From: Xaviernesmea oryzae | GTDB lineage: Bacteria; Pseudomonadota; Alphaproteobacteria; Rhizobiales; Rhizobiaceae | Direction of reading: 5' to 3' | Assembly: GCF_900109605.1 (NCBI RefSeq) | Contig: NZ_FOAM01000011.1 | Span: 1-64,000 of the forward strand | Length of the DNA stretch: 64,000 bases | Shown here: positions 48,250-57,608 of the stretch, piece by piece | Numbering within the stretch: the stretch's first letter is position 1 | Layout: every line of letters starts with the position of its first letter | Program-made: the position numbers and the translations under genes | Notes under the pieces: model-generated | Databases searched by the model: none | The model's input: only the letters and a program-made list of their open reading frames with translations | What the model was told of the DNA's origin: nothing

Positions 48250-49458
48250 ATGACTGGGACCGATCGGGATGTCGTGATCACCGGCATCGGCATCGTGACG
48301 AGCCAGGGGGTCGGCATAGCGCCGCATGAGGCGCTGCTGACCGCCGACACCGCGCCGACACCGGTGCTCGAACTGGAGAAGCTTGCGCCCTATCCCGTCC
48401 ACCCCCTGCCAGCCATCGACTGGTCGCAACAGATCCCCAAGCGCGGCGATCAGCGGCAGATGGAAAACTGGCAGCGTCTCGGCGTCTTCACTGCTGGGCT
48501 GGCGCTGGAAGATGCCGGGTTGAAAGACGATGCCGAGGCCTGCGGGCGGATGGACATGATCGTCGCGGCCGGTGGCGGCGAGCGGGACATCAAGGTCGAC
48601 AGCCTCATCGTCGACGAAGCGCTGAAGCGCAATGACCGCGAGCAATTGCTGAACGAGAAGCTGACGACGGAGCTGCGTCCTACGCTTTTTCTGGCGCAGC
48701 TATCCAATCTGATGGCTGGTAATATCTCGATCGTGCACAAGGTGACCGGCTCCTCCCGCACGTTCATGGGAGAGGAGGCGGCTGGCATTTCGGCGGTCGA
48801 GACCGCCTTTCATCGCATCAGGGCTGGCCAGTCCACGCACACGCTTGTTGGCGGCGCTTTTGCCGCCGAGCGGGCGGATATGCTGCTGCTTGTCGAGGCC
48901 ATTGGTGCGCACAGCCTGCATCGCTGGCTGCCGCTTTGGTCGCGCGCCGAGGGCGAGGGCGGAGGCATGATCATGGGAACGGTCGGCGCCTTTCTCGTCC
49001 TGGAGTCGCGGGCCCATGCCAGGGACCGTGGCGCCAAGATCTACGCCACCATCGCCGATATCGGCGGCGATCGCGGCGCGCGCGACGAAGGGCGGATGGA
49101 GCGACGGCTGGAGCGGCTGGTCGAGCCGGCTCGGGATCGCGCATCCGACACCGTCATCTTTTCCGGCGCAAGCGGCGTCATCGACATCAGCCAGCGCGAA
49201 AAGGCAGCGCTTGAGGCAGCGCTCCCGGGCGCAGCTCTGCGCGGCTATGGCGGGCTCGCCGGCCATTCTCTGGAGGCGCAGTTTCCGCTCGGCCTGGCAT
49301 TGGCGGCCCTTGCGCTGGAGGCCGGTGCCCGCGTTCCGTCCTTCGATCCAGCCGAGGCGGCAATGGCCAAGGCGGCCTCGCATGCCGTCGTGACGACGGT
49401 TGGCCATCAACGTGGCGAGGGCGTTGCGCTTCTCCTCGCCGAATCCCGGGAGGTTTAA
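48250..49458 (+). CDS. fabF2XL: Degenerate beta-ketoacyl-ACP synthase (chain-length-factor-like)
   Basis: 402 residues with the thiolase fold (VVITGIGIVTSQGVG at the start, YGGLAGHSLEAQFPLG near the end). The catalytic Cys is replaced: the usual TACxxG reads TGSSRT, with Ser168 at the Cys position, and the first active-site His motif NAHGT is absent (FSGASG). It therefore cannot form an acyl-enzyme and probably pairs with the intact synthase next door, as chain-length factors do in type II polyketide systems. Matches the known rhizobial fabF2XL position. Confidence 0.88.
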   Translation: MTGTDRDVVITGIGIVTSQGVGIAPHEALLTADTAPTPVLELEKLAPYPVHPLPAIDWSQQIPKRGDQRQMENWQRLGVFTAGLALEDAGLKDDAEACGRMDMIVAAGGGERDIKVDSLIVDEALKRNDREQLLNEKLTTELRPTLFLAQLSNLMAGNISIVHKVTGSSRTFMGEEAAGISAVETAFHRIRAGQSTHTLVGGAFAAERADMLLLVEAIGAHSLHRWLPLWSRAEGEGGGMIMGTVGAFLVLESRAHARDRGAKIYATIADIGGDRGARDEGRMERRLERLVEPARDRASDTVIFSGASGVIDISQREKAALEAALPGAALRGYGGLAGHSLEAQFPLGLALAALALEAGARVPSFDPAEAAMAKAASHAVVTTVGHQRGEGVALLLAESREV

Positions 49459-49461
49459 GCC

Positions 49462-50742
49462 ATGCGTGCGACCCGTGACCATCTTGGCCGGCCGCTGGTG
49501 GCAGTCACCGGCATGGGCGTGATGACGTCGCTCGGCCAGGGGCTCGACGACAACTGGCGGGCCCTGACCAGCGGCATCTCCGGCATCCATGCGATTTCCC
49601 GCTTTCCGACGGATGGCCTCTCGACCCGAATTGCCGGAACGGTCGATTTTCTCGATCTGCCCGTCCAGAATGCGGTCGAGCGCTCCTATGCCATGGCGCA
49701 GGAGACGACGATCGAAGCCTTGGCCCAGGCAGGCCTGTCCGGTGATTTCAACGGTCCGCTGTTTCTGGCTGCACCACCGATCGAACCCGAATGGAGCGCC
49801 CGTTTCGCCTTGGCGGACCGTGCCGGTCCGTCCGAAAAGCCTGATGATGCCTATGATCGTTTTCTGGCCGCCATGCGGGTCAGGCCCGATCCCGCCTTTC
49901 ATGAGGCGGCGCTGTTCGGCTCCGTGTCCGAGCGGCTTTCGGATCGCTTCGGCACGCGCGGTCTTCCGGTCACCCTCTCGACCGCCTGCGCCTCGGGCGC
50001 CACGGCGATCCAGCTCGGCGTCGAGGCCATCCGACAGGGACGCACGGACAGGGCATTGACGGTTGCGACCGATGGATCGGTCAGCGCCGAATCCCTGATC
50101 CGCTTCGCGCTGCTTTCGGCCCTGTCCACCCAGAACGACCCGCCGCAGCGCGCCTCCAAGCCCTTTACCCGCGATCGCGATGGCTTCGTGATTGCCGAAG
50201 GCGCGGCAACGCTGGTGCTGGAGTCGCTGGACGCGGCGTTGGCACGAGGGGCGCGGATTCTCGGCATCCTCAAGGGGTGCGGCGAGAAGGCCGATCTGTT
50301 CCATCGCACCCGGTCCTCGCCGGATGGTGGCCCGGCCATCGCCACGATCCGCGCTGCGCTGGAAGATGCCGGACTTGGCGAAAGCGAGATCGGCTACATC
50401 AATGCCCACGGCACCTCGACGCCGGAAAACGACAAAATGGAGTATGGCGCGATGTCCGCCGTTTTCGGCGACCGTCTCCCTCAGATTCCCGTTTCGTCCA
50501 ATAAGTCGATGATCGGTCATACGTTGACGGCCGCTGGCGCGGTGGAAGCCGTCTTCTCGCTGCAGACCATGCAGAAGGGGACGATGCCACCGACCATCAA
50601 CTATCTGAACCCGGATCCCGCCATCATGCTGGATGTCGTGCCGAATGTGAAACGGGATGCGCAGGTGACGGCCGTGCTCTCCAACTCCTTCGGGTTCGGG
50701 GGGCAAAATGCCAGCCTGGTGATGACGGCCGAGCCGGCCTGA
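49462..50742 (+). CDS. fabF1XL: Beta-ketoacyl-ACP synthase for VLCFA synthesis
   Basis: 426 residues, ATG at 49462, three bases after the previous stop. The complete catalytic triad is visible: Cys176 (STACASGATAIQ), His316 (NAHGTSTPEND) and His353 (SMIGHTLTAAG), with GGQNASLV at the end. It extends acyl chains on AcpXL toward C28. Likely heterodimer with the degenerate synthase upstream. Confidence 0.93.
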   Translation: MRATRDHLGRPLVAVTGMGVMTSLGQGLDDNWRALTSGISGIHAISRFPTDGLSTRIAGTVDFLDLPVQNAVERSYAMAQETTIEALAQAGLSGDFNGPLFLAAPPIEPEWSARFALADRAGPSEKPDDAYDRFLAAMRVRPDPAFHEAALFGSVSERLSDRFGTRGLPVTLSTACASGATAIQLGVEAIRQGRTDRALTVATDGSVSAESLIRFALLSALSTQNDPPQRASKPFTRDRDGFVIAEGAATLVLESLDAALARGARILGILKGCGEKADLFHRTRSSPDGGPAIATIRAALEDAGLGESEIGYINAHGTSTPENDKMEYGAMSAVFGDRLPQIPVSSNKSMIGHTLTAAGAVEAVFSLQTMQKGTMPPTINYLNPDPAIMLDVVPNVKRDAQVTAVLSNSFGFGGQNASLVMTAEPA

Positions 50743-50817
50743 AGCGATTTACCAATGGATGCGCGCTGAGCCGCGCATCCTCGATCTTTCTGACGATTTT
50801 CTGACAAGGACATGCCG

Positions 50818-51843
50818 ATGCGCGCGCTTCAGCTGCTCGACGACCGCAAGCTCGAGATCACCGATCTGCCGGAGCCGCCCGCACCTTCTGCCGGCGAAGT
50901 GACATTGCGCGTCAAGGCCGTAGCGCTCAACCATATCGACGTATGGGGCTGGCGCGGCATGGCTTTCGCCAAACGCAAGATGCCGCTGGTCATCGGTGCG
51001 GAAGCCGCCGGCGTGGTGGAAGAGATCGGTCCCGGCGTGGCCAATGTGCTGCCCGGCCAGCTCGTTTCCATCTACGGCGCGCGCACGTGCGGCCTCTGCC
51101 GCCCCTGCCGCGAAGGGCGGGACAATCTGTGCGAACACGTCTCCGGCGTGCACGGCTTTCATCTGGATGGCTTTGCGCAGGAGAAGGTCAATCTGCCGGC
51201 ACGTCTTCTCGTGCTTGCGCCGCCCGGTGTGGACGCCATCGGTGCAGCCGTGGCTCCGGTGACCTTCGGCACCGTCGAACACATGCTGTTCGACAATGCC
51301 CGGCTCGAGCCGGGTGAGACGATCCTGATCCATGCCGGCGGCTCCGGCATCGGCTCGGCCGCCATCCAGCTCGCCAAGAAGATGGGCTGCACGGTTATCA
51401 CCACCGTCGGCTCGGATGACAAGATCGACAAGGCCAAGGCGCTCGGTGCCGACCATGTCATCAACTACCGCGTCGATCGGTTTGAAGGCGTCGTGCGCAA
51501 GCTGACCCGGAAAAAAGGCGTAGACGTCGTGTTCGAACATGTCGGCAAGGACACATGGGCGGGATCGATGCTCTGCCTCAAGCGTGGGGGAAGGCTGGTG
51601 ACCTGCGGCTCCACATCGGGCGTCTCCACCGACATGAACCTGATGATGCTGTTCCAGCAGCAGCTCAAGCTTCTCGGCTCCTTCGGCTGCAGGATGGAGA
51701 ACATGGCCGACGCCATGCAGAAAATGGCGCGCGGCCTCGTGCATCCGGTCATCGACACGCTCGTCGGCTTTGACGATATCGAGCGGGCGCTGGAGCGGAT
51801 GGAAGGCCGGCAGGTCTTCGGCAAGATCGTGCTGGCGCTTTGA
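50818..51843 (+). CDS. adh2XL: Zinc-type medium-chain alcohol dehydrogenase/reductase of the VLCFA operon
   Basis: 341 residues from the ATG at 50818 (AAGGA seven bases upstream; ATG at 50812 is too close). MDR fold: GAEAAGVVEEIGPGV, the structural-zinc cysteines in CGLCRPCREGRDNLC, and the nucleotide-binding HAGGSGIGSAAIQLA. In the rhizobial lpxXL cluster this gene accompanies VLCFA synthesis; its reaction there is not settled. It overlaps lpxXL by one base. Confidence 0.9.
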   Translation: MRALQLLDDRKLEITDLPEPPAPSAGEVTLRVKAVALNHIDVWGWRGMAFAKRKMPLVIGAEAAGVVEEIGPGVANVLPGQLVSIYGARTCGLCRPCREGRDNLCEHVSGVHGFHLDGFAQEKVNLPARLLVLAPPGVDAIGAAVAPVTFGTVEHMLFDNARLEPGETILIHAGGSGIGSAAIQLAKKMGCTVITTVGSDDKIDKAKALGADHVINYRVDRFEGVVRKLTRKKGVDVVFEHVGKDTWAGSMLCLKRGGRLVTCGSTSGVSTDMNLMMLFQQQLKLLGSFGCRMENMADAMQKMARGLVHPVIDTLVGFDDIERALERMEGRQVFGKIVLAL

Positions 51844-52784
51844 TGAGCCGGCTGCGTCAGATCCTGACCCGGCTCGTCCTTGGCGCGCGCCGTGCGCGCG
51901 AATGGACGATCGCGCAGCTCACCTTCCTGCCGCTGATCCTGATGAAGCTTCTGCCGGCGGATACGGCGCTCAATCTCATGGACCGCCTCGCGCGGACCAT
52001 CGGCCCGCGGCTGAAGCGGCACAGGCTGGTGATGACCAATCTGCGGATGGCCTTCCCGGAGAAGACAGAGGAGGAAATCCAGGCGATCGCCTTGGAAAGC
52101 TGGGGCAGCATCGGCCGGATGGCGGCTGAATATGTCTTCCTCGACGAACTCTTCGATTTCGACCCGGACAAGCCGGGCGGCCGTGTCGAGGTGTCGGGCA
52201 TCCCGCTATTCATGGAGCTGCGCGACTCTCCGCGTCCCTTCATTGTCTTCACGGCCCATACCGGCAATTTCGAGATGCTGCCGGTGGCAGGTGCTGCCTT
52301 CGGCTTAGGCGTGACCGTTCTTTTTCGTCCGCCCAACAACCCCTATGTGGCCGAACGCATCTTTTCCTTCCGCCAGAAGCGGATGGGGACGCTGGTGCCC
52401 TCTCATGCCGGCTCGTCCTTCGCGCTTGCCCGCCAGCTGGAGCGTGGCGGCGGGATCGGTGTTCTGGTCGACCAGAAGTTCAAGAAGGGGCTGCACACGC
52501 TGTTCTTCGGCCAGGAGGTGCAAACCAACCCGCTTTTGGCCAAGCTCGTGCGCCAGTTCGGCTGCGATGTGTATCCGGCCCGCTGCATTCGCCTGCCGAA
52601 CAACCGCTATCGGCTCGAGCTTGAAGAGCCCATCACCATTCCGCGCAAGGCGGAGGGCAGCGTGGATGTCGAGGCCACGGCGCAGCTTCTCAACGACAAG
52701 GTGGAGCAGTGGGTGCGCGAATACCCGGGCCAATGGCTCTGGTATCATGATCGCTGGCGGATCAAGCGCACGCTCAAGCTTTAG
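51843..52784 (+). CDS. lpxXL: Lipid A very-long-chain acyltransferase
   Basis: 313 residues, ATG at 51843 within the adh stop (TGATG). LpxL/HtrB-family with the HX4E catalytic motif His139-Glu144 (TAHTGNFE), a single N-terminal membrane segment (about 22-37), and GVLVDQKFKKGLHTLFFG. It transfers the AcpXL-bound C28 chain to lipid A at the inner face of the inner membrane, a Rhizobiales trait. Last gene of the operon. Confidence 0.95.
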   Translation: MSRLRQILTRLVLGARRAREWTIAQLTFLPLILMKLLPADTALNLMDRLARTIGPRLKRHRLVMTNLRMAFPEKTEEEIQAIALESWGSIGRMAAEYVFLDELFDFDPDKPGGRVEVSGIPLFMELRDSPRPFIVFTAHTGNFEMLPVAGAAFGLGVTVLFRPPNNPYVAERIFSFRQKRMGTLVPSHAGSSFALARQLERGGGIGVLVDQKFKKGLHTLFFGQEVQTNPLLAKLVRQFGCDVYPARCIRLPNNRYRLELEEPITIPRKAEGSVDVEATAQLLNDKVEQWVREYPGQWLWYHDRWRIKRTLKL

Positions 52785-52806
52785 AGCATGCGGATGCTTG
52801 TTGCCA

Positions 52807-52843
52807 ACGCAGGCGCGCTAAGTTTATAAGCTGCGCCTTGCGT
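52807..52843. other. GC-rich hairpin after lpxXL
   Basis: ACGC-GGCGC (from 52807) pairs with GCGCC-TTGCGT (to 52843) with one bulge, around an AT-rich loop. There is no T-run, so it is only a possible terminator. Confidence 0.4.
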
Positions 52844-52876
52844 GGCATCCGGGATATGCCGCCGGGAGGCAGGCAT

Positions 52877-53578
52877 ATGGTGAAGTCGCTGATCGACAGC
52901 TTTTGGCATAAGCAGGAGGAGCTCTGTCGGGCGACCGCGGCTGGCGCCGAGGCCGATGTCGTTCGTCTCGATAGCGAGATCCAGCCTTTGCTGAACGCGA
53001 TCCTCGAAGTGCGGTGCAGTGACCCCTGCGCGCGATCTCTTCAGATGGTGTTCCTCGCCGATCTCATTCGCGCGCATGCGCAGGACGCGAGCCTTGTGAT
53101 CGATCACGCCGACCGGCTGGAACAGCTGGTCCGCCGGGATGCCGTGACGGACAGCCGGTCCAGCGGCGCCGGCAGATCGGAGCGGGTGGGTGAGGGAGGT
53201 GTCGAACAGATCGGCATCGACCTGGTGCTCGATGCCTTGCCAGACCGGGTGGCGATCATCACCTGTGACTATCGCTATCTCTATTCCAATGCCGCCAATG
53301 CCCGCCATCTCGGCGTCAAGCCGCTGCAGCTGATCGGCCGCCATCTGGTGGAATTCGTAGGCGAAACGCTGTTTGCCGACCGCATCCGCGGCCATCTCGA
53401 CAAGTGCTTCCTCGGGGAGACGGCAGATTATGTGACGACGCGCGAGTTTCAGGGGCGCATGATCCGGCGGCGCTGTCGCATGATCCCGTTTCGTCATGCC
53501 CATGGTAGCCCGATCGTCGGGGCGGTCATCCTGCTCCAGGACCTCTCGGACCTGCCGGCCGTCCTCTACGCAGCCTGA
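52877..53578 (+). CDS. Orphan PAS-domain sensory protein
   Basis: 233 residues; the ATG at 52877 has GGGAGG seven bases upstream. Residues about 1-95 are helical and unassigned. Residues about 125-225 are a PAS domain (LVLDALPDRVAIITCDYRYL, LGVKPLQLIGRHLVEFVGE, CRMIPFRHAHGSPIVGAVIL), without kinase, GGDEF or DNA-binding output. It may act by heterodimerising with another regulator. Between lpxXL and gnd, not clearly co-transcribed with either. Confidence 0.75.
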   Translation: MVKSLIDSFWHKQEELCRATAAGAEADVVRLDSEIQPLLNAILEVRCSDPCARSLQMVFLADLIRAHAQDASLVIDHADRLEQLVRRDAVTDSRSSGAGRSERVGEGGVEQIGIDLVLDALPDRVAIITCDYRYLYSNAANARHLGVKPLQLIGRHLVEFVGETLFADRIRGHLDKCFLGETADYVTTREFQGRMIRRRCRMIPFRHAHGSPIVGAVILLQDLSDLPAVLYAA

Positions 53579-53790
53579 CCGAGCGCCGCCACGGCGCTCC
53601 GTACCGCTCTTTTCGCATGAGGCCCAAGAATCGCTTGAGCTTCTCCCGGTGAGATGCCAGAAAATCCGCGTTCGTCTGAGCGGCCCTCGAAGGCCGGTCG
53701 CACCTCGCGACAGGACGAACCGCATGCGCGGACAGGCAAAATCAGCTTGAGTGCGCGCGCTGCAGACCCGGTTCAACGGAGGCATCTCAA

Positions 53791-55227
53791 GTGGCAGAAG
53801 CGGAAATCGGCCTGATCGGCCTTGGCGTCATGGGCTCCAACCTGGCGCTGAATATCGCCGAAAAGGGCAACACGATCGCGGTCTTCAATCGCACCCCGCA
53901 GCGTACGCAGGAATTTTTCCATGAAGCCGGCGATCTGCAGGACCGCGTGATCGCCTGCGAGACGATCGAGCAGTTCGTTGCGGCGATCAAGCCGCCGCGC
54001 CCGATCATCATCATGATCAAGGCTGGCGAGGCCGTTGATCAGCAGATGGAGCTGCTGAAGCCCTATCTCCAGGCCCATGACATCATGATCGATGCGGGCA
54101 ATGCGAATTTCCGCGATACAATGCGCCGGTTCGATGCGCTGAAGGACTCCGGCCTCACCTTCATCGGCATGGGCGTTTCCGGGGGCGAAGAGGGCGCACG
54201 CAAGGGCCCGTCGATCATGGTCGGCGGCACGGAAGACTCCTGGAAGCGCGTGGAAAAGGTGCTGACCTCCATCGCCGCGACCTATAATGGCGATCCCTGC
54301 GTGGCCTGGCTCGGCGAAAACGGTGCCGGCCACTTCGTCAAGACCATTCACAACGGCATCGAATATGCCGACATGCAGATGATTGCCGAGATCTACGGCA
54401 TTCTGCGCGACGGCCTGAAGATGGACGCCAAGGAGATCGGCGAGGTCTTCGGCCGCTGGAACAAGGGCCGGCTGAACTCCTTCCTGATCGAGATCACGGA
54501 AACGGTTCTGAACGCCAATGATCCGCTGACGGGCGGACCGATCGTCGACGTGATCCTCGACCGCGCGGGCCAGAAGGGCACCGGCAAGTGGTCTGTCATC
54601 GAGGCGCAGAATATGGGCATTCCGGCAACCGGCATCGAAGCCGCCGTTGCCGCCCGCAGCCTGTCCTCGATGAAGGAAGAGCGCGTCGCCGCCGAAGGCA
54701 TTCTCGGGCTGCCGGGCGCGCCGCTTGAGGTTGCCGATCGCGAGGCCTTCATCGCCGATCTCGAAAGCGCGCTGCTCGCCGCCAAGATCGGCGCCTATGC
54801 ACAGGGCTTCGCGGTCATGGCCGCCGCGTCCAAGGAGTTCGGCTGGAACCTGCCGATGCCGACCATCGCCAAGATCTGGCGTGCCGGCTGCATCATCCGG
54901 TCACAGTTCCTCGACGCGATCACCAAGGCCTTCACCGACAAGCCGGATGCGGCCAATCTGATCGTCACGCCGGCTTTCGCCGAACTGGTGAAGGAAACCG
55001 ATGGCGCCCTGCGCCGCGTGGTGTCCGCTGCCGTGACCTCAGGCCTGCCCGTTCCCGCACTCGCTTCCGCTCTCGGTTACTTCGACAGCTACCGGCGCGG
55101 TCGCGGCACGGCGAACATGATCCAGGCGCAGCGCGATTTCTTCGGCGCCCACGGCTATGATCGTGTCGATGGTCTGGACTCCCATCACGGCCCCTGGGGC
55201 AGTGGTCTGGTGTCGGAACGCTCCTGA
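53791..55227 (+). CDS. gnd: 6-phosphogluconate dehydrogenase (decarboxylating)
   Basis: 478 residues from a GTG at 53791, eight bases after GGAGG. Rossmann start IGLIGLGVMGSNLALNIAEKG; substrate motifs SGGEEGARKGPSIM, GHFVKTIHNGIEYADMQMI with catalytic Lys, and GTGKWSVIEAQNMGIP; C-terminal RRGRGTANMIQAQRDFFGAH. Long-form (about 470 residues) enzyme of the oxidative pentose phosphate pathway producing ribulose-5-phosphate, CO2 and NADPH. Monocistronic, with hairpins after it. Confidence 0.96.
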   Translation: MAEAEIGLIGLGVMGSNLALNIAEKGNTIAVFNRTPQRTQEFFHEAGDLQDRVIACETIEQFVAAIKPPRPIIIMIKAGEAVDQQMELLKPYLQAHDIMIDAGNANFRDTMRRFDALKDSGLTFIGMGVSGGEEGARKGPSIMVGGTEDSWKRVEKVLTSIAATYNGDPCVAWLGENGAGHFVKTIHNGIEYADMQMIAEIYGILRDGLKMDAKEIGEVFGRWNKGRLNSFLIEITETVLNANDPLTGGPIVDVILDRAGQKGTGKWSVIEAQNMGIPATGIEAAVAARSLSSMKEERVAAEGILGLPGAPLEVADREAFIADLESALLAAKIGAYAQGFAVMAAASKEFGWNLPMPTIAKIWRAGCIIRSQFLDAITKAFTDKPDAANLIVTPAFAELVKETDGALRRVVSAAVTSGLPVPALASALGYFDSYRRGRGTANMIQAQRDFFGAHGYDRVDGLDSHHGPWGSGLVSERS

Positions 55228-55242
55228 TAGGCTCAGGCGCAG

Positions 55243-55267
55243 GCATGAGACGTTTTTCGTCTCATGC
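55243..55267 (+). terminator. Hairpin after gnd
   Basis: GCATGAGACG at 55243-55252 and its exact complement at 55258-55267 around TTTTT; no clear T-run after it. Confidence 0.5.
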
Positions 55268-55296
55268 TCGGTCCGGGAGACGAGAAGAACCTTGAT

Positions 55297-55330
55297 GATA
55301 CGGCGGTGTGTTCCGGCACGCCGCCGTATC
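55297..55330. terminator. Strong hairpin between convergent gnd and agmatinase genes
   Basis: A 14-bp stem, GATACGGCGGTGTG with CACGCCGCCGTATC (one G-U pair), around TTCCGG. The tail TATGTTTAT is only moderately T-rich. Confidence 0.5.
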
Positions 55331-55382
55331 TATGTTTATAGGGATCTGAAAGGCCGACACCGGACGGCGCGCCCCAGCGCCG

Positions 55383-56291
55383 TTACGCCTGCCGGCAGAT
55401 GGCACCAATCAGGTTGACGAGGATCCGGGATGCCGTCAGGGCGGACAGGCCGTCCAGATCCTTCTTCGGATAAAGCTCCACCATATCGAATCCGGCAATC
55501 CGCCCACGCTGGCCAAGGGCGGCGATCAGGTCGATCACCTGCAGATAGGTAAGCCCGCCCGGGGTGCGGGCGGCGACACCTGGCATGATCGACGGGTCCA
55601 GTGCATCGCAGTCCAGCGTGATGACGATCCTGGCGCCGTCCGGTACATGTCTCACCGCAGTATGGATGCCGTGTTCGTGGATCTCCCGCGCCGTGACCAG
55701 TCGGCTGCCAAAATTTCGAGCGTCCTCCACTTCACCACGGCGCGCGCTGCCGACGCCGCGCAAGCCGAGCTGCACCATGCCTGCGATATGGGCCATTTCG
55801 CTGGCGCGCCGCATGGGGCTGGAATAGCCGAAGCGCTCGCCTTTCACCTCATCGCGCCAGTCGAGATGCGCATCGATCTGGACGATCCAGATCGGCTCAG
55901 CCTTTGCGAAGCCTTCGAGGAAAGGAATCACCACGGAATCATCGCCGCCAAGCAGGATTGGCACGGCGGGAAGAGCAAGGATCTCCTCTGTCTTTGCGGT
56001 GATGGCGGCGCGGTTGCGGGCATTGGCATGCGCCGCCGTTGCGATTTCGCCCTGATCGATACAGGAGATGGGCCTGTCCTGGAAAAGCGGACCGCCAAGG
56101 TCGAAATCCCAATGTGCGATCAGCGGCGCATCGGCCTGGCTGGCCGCCCGGATCGCCTCGGCCGCCAGCGCATAGCTGCTGCTGTCCTGACCTGGATAGC
56201 TCGTGCCATGGCCGGCGCTGAAGAGGACGGCACGCGGCGTCTCGCCCTCGGGAAGGCGATCGGGAAGGCCAAGGAATCTCTGGCTGGTCAT
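55383..56291 (-). CDS. Arginase/agmatinase-family amidinohydrolase (ligand variant)
   Basis: 302 residues. Metal motifs of the ureohydrolase fold: GGDDS at 115-119 (Asp118 where most members have His), DAHLD at 140-144, and DCDALDP with D227 and D229. SpeB-like enzymes cut agmatine to putrescine and urea, but related proteins act on guanidinobutyrate, guanidinopropionate or guanidine. The His-to-Asp change makes the substrate and metal uncertain, so no symbol is given. Stands alone. Confidence 0.8.
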   Translation of the reverse strand: MTSQRFLGLPDRLPEGETPRAVLFSAGHGTSYPGQDSSSYALAAEAIRAASQADAPLIAHWDFDLGGPLFQDRPISCIDQGEIATAAHANARNRAAITAKTEEILALPAVPILLGGDDSVVIPFLEGFAKAEPIWIVQIDAHLDWRDEVKGERFGYSSPMRRASEMAHIAGMVQLGLRGVGSARRGEVEDARNFGSRLVTAREIHEHGIHTAVRHVPDGARIVITLDCDALDPSIMPGVAARTPGGLTYLQVIDLIAALGQRGRIAGFDMVELYPKKDLDGLSALTASRILVNLIGAICRQA

Positions 56292-56386
56292 CTTAAGGTA
56301 TCCTGACGCTTTGGCCCGTGATCAAAAGCTATTGCTGCGCTGTCTTCGTCTTGATGGAGGGGGCGGGAGCAAATCCACCGGGCCCC

Positions 56387-57433
56387 TCAGCGAAAGGGTG
56401 TCTGGTCGGCATCCTCGCTGAAGCTCAGGCTTTGCAGCGTTTCCGGCGGGCGTCCGGCAATGCGGCCCAACACGGCCTTGGCAAGCTCGCGTCCGGCCAA
56501 GCGGATGTCTTCGCGCATGGTGATGACCTCCGGCCGCAGCCAGCCAAGAACGTCGCTGGGCACTTTCGAGACCATGTCCACCTCGCGACCTACCCGGTAG
56601 CCTTTCGCTTCCAAAGCGGCGACGACCGCGATGGCGCTCGCGCCGCTTCCCGAAATGATCCCGTCCGGTGGGTTTGGTTGCGACATGCGGGTCTCGAAGG
56701 CGGCGCGGATGGTGGCCAGATTGTCGTCGATGTCCACGGTGAGCAAGGGAATGGCTTCCAGGCCGAATTCGGCAATGGCGCGGTCGAAGCCGGCGCGCAT
56801 GTGGCGATAAAAGGTCAAATGGGCCGGCGGCTGCAAAAGCAGGATCCGACGCCGGCCAAGGGCCGCCAGGCGGCGCACAGCTTCATAGGCGAAATGTTCA
56901 TTGTCGAAGTCATGGAAGGGATGGGCAAACCCCATATCCGTGCGCCCATGGGTCACGAAAGGAAAATTCCGCTCCATCATCAAGGCGATGCGCGCATCCC
57001 TCGGCTCCGTGCGGGAGAGGATGATGCCGTCGGCCGCGCCCGTGTCCAGCACATAGCGAACCGGCGCCAGGCTGTCGCCGGAGGGGCTGTAGGGCGTCAC
57101 CACCAGATGATAGGGCGTGTCGCGCAGCACTTCGGAAATGCCGATGACGATCGGGCTCGTCAAGCCCATCACTTCCTCTTCCAGCGACAGGATGAGGCTG
57201 ATCACATTGGTCTTGCCTGTGCGCAGGCGCACGCCGGCGCGGTTCGGCTGATAGCCGATCTGCCGCGCCACCAGGCGCACGCGCGCCTTGGTCTCCGCAC
57301 CGATGTCAGGTGCATCCTTCAGCGCACGCGAGACGGTGGTGATGCCAAGCCCCGTCATGAAGGCAATGGTCTTCAGCGTCGGGCGCGCTGCCGTCTGGTG
57401 GGCACCGTCGGCGCCCTTGGTCGTTTCGTCCAT
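56387..57433 (-). CDS. LacI-family regulator of the sugar operon
   Basis: 348 residues, ATG at 57433. N-terminal LacI helix-turn-helix (LKTIAFMTGLGITTVSRALK, residues about 20-40) with hinge region RLRTGKTNVISLIL; periplasmic-binding-protein-like sensor domain follows (DGIILSRTEPRDARI, LQPPAHLTFYRHM). A 17-residue N-terminal extension precedes the HTH. It diverges from the ABC transporter operon and most likely represses it until sugar binds. Confidence 0.9.
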   Translation of the reverse strand: MDETTKGADGAHQTAARPTLKTIAFMTGLGITTVSRALKDAPDIGAETKARVRLVARQIGYQPNRAGVRLRTGKTNVISLILSLEEEVMGLTSPIVIGISEVLRDTPYHLVVTPYSPSGDSLAPVRYVLDTGAADGIILSRTEPRDARIALMMERNFPFVTHGRTDMGFAHPFHDFDNEHFAYEAVRRLAALGRRRILLLQPPAHLTFYRHMRAGFDRAIAEFGLEAIPLLTVDIDDNLATIRAAFETRMSQPNPPDGIISGSGASAIAVVAALEAKGYRVGREVDMVSKVPSDVLGWLRPEVITMREDIRLAGRELAKAVLGRIAGRPPETLQSLSFSEDADQTPFR

Positions 57434-57608
57434 CTCTGCCGGTTCCGCCCGTGATCGATTTTCCGTCCTCGTTTCCTGATCACCTCAACGCCTAAATGGC
57501 TTCAAGTGCAAGGAGAGGAAACTTCGGAGCGAAAATGAAAACTGAAACGATATAGGAGGCTTGTCCATCGAAAAATATCAGGCATCTGCAACCTGAGCAG
57601 GATTTTGG

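Noticed and set aside
48700-50706. 668-residue minus-strand ORF across the two ketosynthase genes
   Set aside because: A shadow of two well-supported genes; composition is Gly/Arg/His-rich without motifs.
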